Assembly (NCBI GenBank): GCA_003426165.1
Contig: QUAH01000016.1
Coordinates: forward strand, 1-53,446
Reading direction: 5' to 3'
Source of the DNA: Candidatus Saccharicenans subterraneus
Lineage (GTDB): Bacteria > Acidobacteriota > Aminicenantia > Aminicenantales > Saccharicenantaceae
Length of the DNA: 53,446 nucleotides
Shown here: in pieces, positions 50,300-53,446 of the stretch
How the letters are laid out: the number at the start of each line of letters is the position of its first letter
Numbering within the stretch: the first letter of the stretch is position 1
The notes under the pieces: generated by a model
The model's input: the letters and a program-made list of their open reading frames with translations, nothing else
Database searches by the model: none
What the model was told of the DNA's origin: nothing
Program-made: the position numbers and the translations under genes

Positions 50300-51280
50300 A
50301 TGAGCGGAAGCAATTTTGTTAAAGAAATAAGGGAAAAAGCCGCTAAAAGGTTTCTTAAAATTGCCTTCCCGGATGCCGAAGACATCCGCACCGTCAGGGC
50401 AGCCCGGACCATCATCGCCGAAAAAATCGGCCAGCCAATCCTGGTCGGAAACCCTGACAACATCAAGAAGATTGCCGCTGAAAATAACGTTAAGGTCGAC
50501 GACATCGAAATCATCGATCCGTTGACCTCAGCCTGGAAAGAAGAATTTGCCAACCACGTTTACGAAAGACGTAAGGCCAAGGGTCTGACCCTGGACCAGG
50601 CCATAGAGCTGGTGAAAAACCCGCTCTATTTCGCCGGCTGTATGCTGGCCAAGGATAAGGTGGGCGCGGTGGTCGGTGGCAATATTTCTTCTACCGGTGA
50701 CGTCATAAGGGCAGCACTTTACACCGTGGGCACTGCACCCGGTATCCAGACCGTTTCCAGCTACTTCATCATGGTCTTCCCGGACAAGCTCCTGTGCTAT
50801 GCCGACTGCGCCGTGGTCCCCAACCCGACCGATGCCCAGCTGGCCGATATCGCCATTACTTCGGCCAAGAACTTCCAGGCCGTGACCGGGCTTGAGCCCA
50901 AGGTGGCCATGCTGAGCTTCTCCACCAAGGGTTCGGCCACCCATGAGCACGTGGACAAGGTCATCAGCGCCACCAAGATTGCTAAAGAAAAAGCTCCCGA
51001 CCTGCTCGTTGACGGCGAAATGCAGGCCGACGCCGCCCTGGTTCCTTCAGTAGGCGAAAGAAAGTGCAAGGGCTCTCCGGTGGCCGGCAAGGCCAACGTG
51101 CTGATTTTCCCCGACCTTGATGCCGGAAACATCGGTTACAAGCTGACCGAGCGCCTGGCCGGAGCCGAAGCCATCGGACCCATCGTCCAGGGTCTGAGCA
51201 AGCCCTACTGCGACCTCAGTCGTGGGTGTTCGGCCGACGACATGGTCAACGTGGCCGCCATCTGCAGCCTGATGGCCTGA
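50300..51280 (+). CDS. pta: Phosphate acetyltransferase, short (class I, Pta/EutD) type
   Basis: A 326-residue cytoplasmic enzyme transferring acetyl from CoA to phosphate. It is the compact form without the N-terminal DRTGG and P-loop domains of E. coli Pta. KIAFPDAEDIRTVRAAR near the start, the GAVVGGNISSTGDVIRAAL stretch, the VSSYFIMVF region, and the conserved AMLSFSTKGSATHEHVDKV and PVAGKANVLIFPDLDAGNIGYK are typical. AAGGAGG lies six bases before the ATG; frames opening earlier overlap ackA and are not needed. With ackA it makes one ATP per acetyl-CoA. A strong terminator follows. Confidence 0.96.
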   Translation: MSGSNFVKEIREKAAKRFLKIAFPDAEDIRTVRAARTIIAEKIGQPILVGNPDNIKKIAAENNVKVDDIEIIDPLTSAWKEEFANHVYERRKAKGLTLDQAIELVKNPLYFAGCMLAKDKVGAVVGGNISSTGDVIRAALYTVGTAPGIQTVSSYFIMVFPDKLLCYADCAVVPNPTDAQLADIAITSAKNFQAVTGLEPKVAMLSFSTKGSATHEHVDKVISATKIAKEKAPDLLVDGEMQADAALVPSVGERKCKGSPVAGKANVLIFPDLDAGNIGYKLTERLAGAEAIGPIVQGLSKPYCDLSRGCSADDMVNVAAICSLMA

Positions 51281-51303
51281 GAACTTTATACTTAGAAAAT
51301 TGC

Positions 51304-51336
51304 GGGGATTGGCCCTCCGGCCAATCCCCTTTTTTT
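51304..51336 (+). terminator. Intrinsic terminator of ackA-pta
   Basis: GGGGATTGGCC (51304-51314) and GGCCAATCCCC (51319-51329) form a perfect 11-bp stem with loop CTCC, followed by seven T. A textbook rho-independent terminator. It may also weakly end the convergent cassette. Confidence 0.95.
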
Positions 51337-51348
51337 AATTACCCGATC

Positions 51349-51834
51349 TTACCTCTTCCCTGGTAATAACAAGAAAGCTGCCTTGCGCTCAAATTCATCC
51401 AGATACTCAACGAGGTAATGTTCTTCAAGACCAACACACGGCAGGACGAAATAAACCCGTCCATCCTGACCAACTCCAAATAGGGTCGGAGCATAGTTGG
51501 GAATAAACTTTTTCCATTTTTTGACAGTCCTGACGGGAAACTCGACGCCCAGCGAGTTACGAACCTCCTCTATTGAACCGCCTTCATCCTCAGGAATGAT
51601 ACCGACCACTGATATCCCTGGCCGCGGTTGATTCAGAAGATCAATTACGCTTAGGCAGGGAGGACAACTTTTCCTGGAGAAAAACAGATAGAGGTTAAGC
51701 CTCGGCCCTTCTTTTGAGACATCCTCATTTTCAATCACCGGGAACCTGGCCAGAACCGGAGAGGCTTGTTCCCTGTAGATCACACTAAACAAGAACATTA
51801 TAACTACCAGGCATAAAGCTAACCGCCTATTCAT
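51349..51834 (-). CDS. Membrane-anchored thioredoxin-like protein
   Basis: A 161-residue protein with an N-terminal signal or anchor (about 5-20). The mature part has a beta strand NLYLFFSRKSCPPCLSVIDL, with Cys57-Pro-Pro-Cys60 as a redox-type motif at the start of a helix, then a PTLFGVGQDGRVYFV segment with the cis-Pro expected of the thioredoxin fold. It should act outside the cytoplasm on disulfides. ATGA overlap with the preceding propeller gene and the absence of its own Shine-Dalgarno show coupling. It is AT-richer than most of the window. The neighbouring small secreted peptide with three Cys is a possible substrate, by inference. Confidence 0.75.
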   Translation of the reverse strand: MNRRLALCLVVIMFLFSVIYREQASPVLARFPVIENEDVSKEGPRLNLYLFFSRKSCPPCLSVIDLLNQPRPGISVVGIIPEDEGGSIEEVRNSLGVEFPVRTVKKWKKFIPNYAPTLFGVGQDGRVYFVLPCVGLEEHYLVEYLDEFERKAAFLLLPGKR

Positions 51835-52910
51835 GTTTTAATTTGATATTTGTATATCACATATTTTGGGTGCTCCACTCCGTAGATAATTGAGCAAAGA
51901 TAAAGGAGACGGTTATCTTTCTGATAATACAAAGGCACGATTCTCTCTTCTGAATAAAATGGCGTTAAAGGCTGTTCATATAACAGTTTTCCCGTGCGGT
52001 CGTAAACTTGCAAATATGGAGCGTAATAAAGAGTTTCACTTATCTTTTTCTCCCGGTTAAGGTAGATAACTCCAACAAAATCCCTGTCTGCGAAGATCCC
52101 CCCGACAAAAGAATTCTTTGTCATTATTTCTTCAACGATCTCAGGGGCTCTTAATAAGTCTTCCCTTAATTTTTTATTCAATACCACACGACGAAAATTT
52201 TCAGGTTCCTGTCCGAAAAACTCAATCTTTTCTGACCTAAGATTAATCTTAGCGACTTTTAACCGTACATCACTCACATGATAGGCAAAGTCTTCGCAAA
52301 CATCTATAAACGAAAGAGAATAGATACCAGACACTTCGTTATTTACCTTCTCGTATTCACCTTTCGAATGGTGACCATATGTATACTCGACAGGCAAGAG
52401 GTATCTGGTGTTTCGGCCCGAAAAGCCCCTCATAAAAACCAGATATTTTTTCCCCTCCGATGAAATTGCGACTCCTGTGATCAGGATATTTTTATCATAA
52501 ATTTTAATATTCCCGTTCTGTTCCCAGGCCAGAATTTCCGCTATTTTTTTGAATTCATAATTAGAAAGCTTTTCAAAAATGTGAATCCTGTGTTTTCCCG
52601 CATCTGAAACAGCAAGATATGGTTTTTGGTAATCGGGAAACCCCAGACCCCCAAATTCTTCGGGACCAGGCCCCAACTGGCCCCAGGCCCTGATAACCTG
52701 ACCGTCTTCGTTAAATATTTTGAGCTGAGCCTTTTTGTCTCTAATATCTGTAAAAAGAAGATCTCCATTCTCAAGCACAACAAATGAAGCTGATTGATAA
52801 AGAGCGCCTTCGGCAATATTAATTTTCGAAAGATACTTGGCCTCCCAGCTCCATCCATAATTAAATAAATATAAACTCATAATCGCCATAAGGAAAAAAA
52901 GCTTTTTCAT
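51831..52910 (-). CDS. Secreted six-bladed beta-propeller protein
   Basis: A 359-residue protein with a signal peptide (LFFLMAIMSLYLFNYG, cut near 21). Blade-like repeats include NGDLLFTDIRDKKAQLKIFN, the LGPGPEEFGGLGFPD segment like that of the 38024 propeller, and LAVSDAGKHRIHIFEK. It belongs with the group usually annotated as 6-bladed beta-propeller. AGGAGA lies a few bases before the ATG. It forms a cassette with the small peptide gene upstream and the thioredoxin-like gene downstream. The base composition is AT-rich compared with the 38024 homologue. Confidence 0.8.
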   Translation of the reverse strand: MKKLFFLMAIMSLYLFNYGWSWEAKYLSKINIAEGALYQSASFVVLENGDLLFTDIRDKKAQLKIFNEDGQVIRAWGQLGPGPEEFGGLGFPDYQKPYLAVSDAGKHRIHIFEKLSNYEFKKIAEILAWEQNGNIKIYDKNILITGVAISSEGKKYLVFMRGFSGRNTRYLLPVEYTYGHHSKGEYEKVNNEVSGIYSLSFIDVCEDFAYHVSDVRLKVAKINLRSEKIEFFGQEPENFRRVVLNKKLREDLLRAPEIVEEIMTKNSFVGGIFADRDFVGVIYLNREKKISETLYYAPYLQVYDRTGKLLYEQPLTPFYSEERIVPLYYQKDNRLLYLCSIIYGVEHPKYVIYKYQIKT

Positions 52911-52924
52911 CTTATTTTCTCCTG

Positions 52925-53239
52925 GGGGAGTAGAAGAAGAGATTTCGATTCCCTAAGGGTCAACTATACAACAGTTAGACTCAGTCCAAACGCAGTAATA
53001 TCGAATACCTCCTGCTGTATACAGATACCGACCACTTAAATCCCACCAGCTGGCAAGATACGTAGTTCCTGGCGTTATGGTTCCCCATATTGTGGTTGGA
53101 GCAGAGGCATAGCCTTTCGAACCGAAATTCAAGACACTTAGCAAAAGGCCCGCGGTGATTATAATCATATAGGCAAATGACAAAATTTTTTGCTTCATAT
53201 AGCACCCCCTTTTAATAGATTTTATATCTTCTACTCCCC
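52925..53239. repeat. Perfect 13-bp inverted repeat flanking the small peptide gene
   Basis: GGGGAGTAGAAGA (52925-52937) and TCTTCTACTCCCC (53227-53239) are exact inverted copies, 289 bases apart, on either side of the 81-residue gene. In the minus-strand transcript the first copy lies in the leader and the second ends six bases before the AGGAGA of the propeller gene. They may form a long-range stem that controls the propeller's translation, or mark the ends of a small mobile unit. No target duplication is seen. Confidence 0.6.
52953..53198 (-). CDS. Small secreted cysteine-containing peptide
   Basis: An 81-residue precursor. The signal peptide (KQKILSFAYMIIITAGLLL) should be cut after YASA near residue 32, releasing a peptide of about 49 residues rich in Thr, Gly, Trp and Tyr with three Cys in its last 15 residues (YYCVW and NCC) and ending IVDP. 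GGGGG lies about six bases before the ATG. A perfect inverted repeat brackets the gene, and a propeller and a thioredoxin-like gene follow. Bacteroidetes have comparable small exported peptides (such as the NVEALA group) next to propeller genes, but no sequence match is claimed. Confidence 0.65.
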   Translation of the reverse strand: MKQKILSFAYMIIITAGLLLSVLNFGSKGYASAPTTIWGTITPGTTYLASWWDLSGRYLYTAGGIRYYCVWTESNCCIVDP

Positions 53240-53289
53240 GCTGTTAAGAATAAAAAAAAAAACACCTTGTCAAGTACTTTTTTTCAGGT

Positions 53290-53352
53290 TGTTCCGTAAA
53301 AATCAAAAGTAGACATTTTGTAAAAATCAAAAGTAGACGTCAGGGGTAAAAT
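53290..53352 (-). mobile_element. Insertion-sequence end with two terminal subrepeats
   Basis: GTAAAAATCAAAAGTAGAC occurs twice, at 53296-53314 and 53320-53338, 24 bases apart, in front of a transposase gene end. Multiple subterminal repeats of this type are known at the ends of IS21-family elements. The element's edge is probably near 53290 (TG...), with the rest of it beyond the window. The other end and target duplication cannot be seen. Confidence 0.65.
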
Positions 53353-53446
53353 TTAGAGTGGGAACTCGGCCACTTTCTGGTTATTTTTCAGGACATACAG
53401 CTTCTCGTTTGGGATAAGGGCTACGGTAATCCTCTCTCCAGCCAGG
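53353..53446 (-). CDS. Transposase C-terminal fragment (integrase-type, probably IS21 IstA), partial
   Basis: The last 30 or so codons of a minus-strand gene enter the window and stop at TAA (53353-53355). The visible tail, with GERITVALIPNEKLYV and KVAEFPL, resembles the beta-rich C-terminal domain of IS21/Mu-type transposases. The gene continues past the window edge, so its integrity is unknown. The terminal repeats just beyond the stop support the call. Confidence 0.55.
   Translation of the reverse strand, partial: LAGERITVALIPNEKLYVLKNNQKVAEFPL

Overview
The window looks like the chromosome of a GC-rich, Gram-negative-type bacterium. It encodes outer-membrane barrel proteins, an Omp85 assembly factor beside TamB, lipoproteins with lipoboxes, HslUV and several periplasmic enzymes. 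Two zinc-ribbon Ser/Thr kinases, six-bladed beta-propeller proteins, an M61 and an S9 peptidase, and a set of sugar hydrolases fit Acidobacteriota-like lineages, Candidatus Aminicenantes in particular. That assignment is inference from gene content; no rRNA is present.

Layout. At 1-340 lie a dispersed repeat, a consensus promoter and tRNA-Phe. At 476-9232 are a FadL-type porin behind clpB, a small acidic protein convergent with mutS, and pgsA convergent with fabD. From 20527 down to 8309 one tightly packed minus-strand run reads hslV-hslU-lipoprotein-FAH-transaldolase-tamB-Omp85-SurA-like-fabD, joining envelope biogenesis to protein quality control. At 21058-31686 is a mostly plus-strand block with a sugar nucleotidyltransferase, a small barrel protein, a secreted GH2 beta-galactosidase, a membrane Ser/Thr kinase and a GH3-PA14 glycosidase. 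At 31900-39148 are minus-strand genes for an M61 lipoprotein peptidase, a barrel protein, a cupredoxin-like protein, a kinase with TPRs and a beta-propeller. At 39560-44691 are an SGLT-type sodium/sugar symporter and an S9 peptidase. At 44828-48667 a Mg2+ P-type ATPase is coupled to a PTS EIIA-like protein behind a long structured leader. At 49024-51336 are ackA-pta and a strong terminator. At 51349-53250 is an AT-richer cassette of a small secreted Cys-containing peptide, a propeller and a thioredoxin-like protein, next to the end of an insertion sequence that runs off the window.

Together the genes suggest a sugar and peptide scavenger. Periplasmic glycosidases release monosaccharides, the sodium symporter imports them, and Pta-AckA makes ATP and acetate.

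The least explained features are the mgtA leader, with a possible 33-codon upstream ORF and mutually exclusive stems; the peptide-propeller-thioredoxin cassette, whose small gene is flanked by a perfect 13-bp inverted repeat; and a 97-bp repeat present twice. Several starts were moved to the ATG best placed behind a Shine-Dalgarno sequence.
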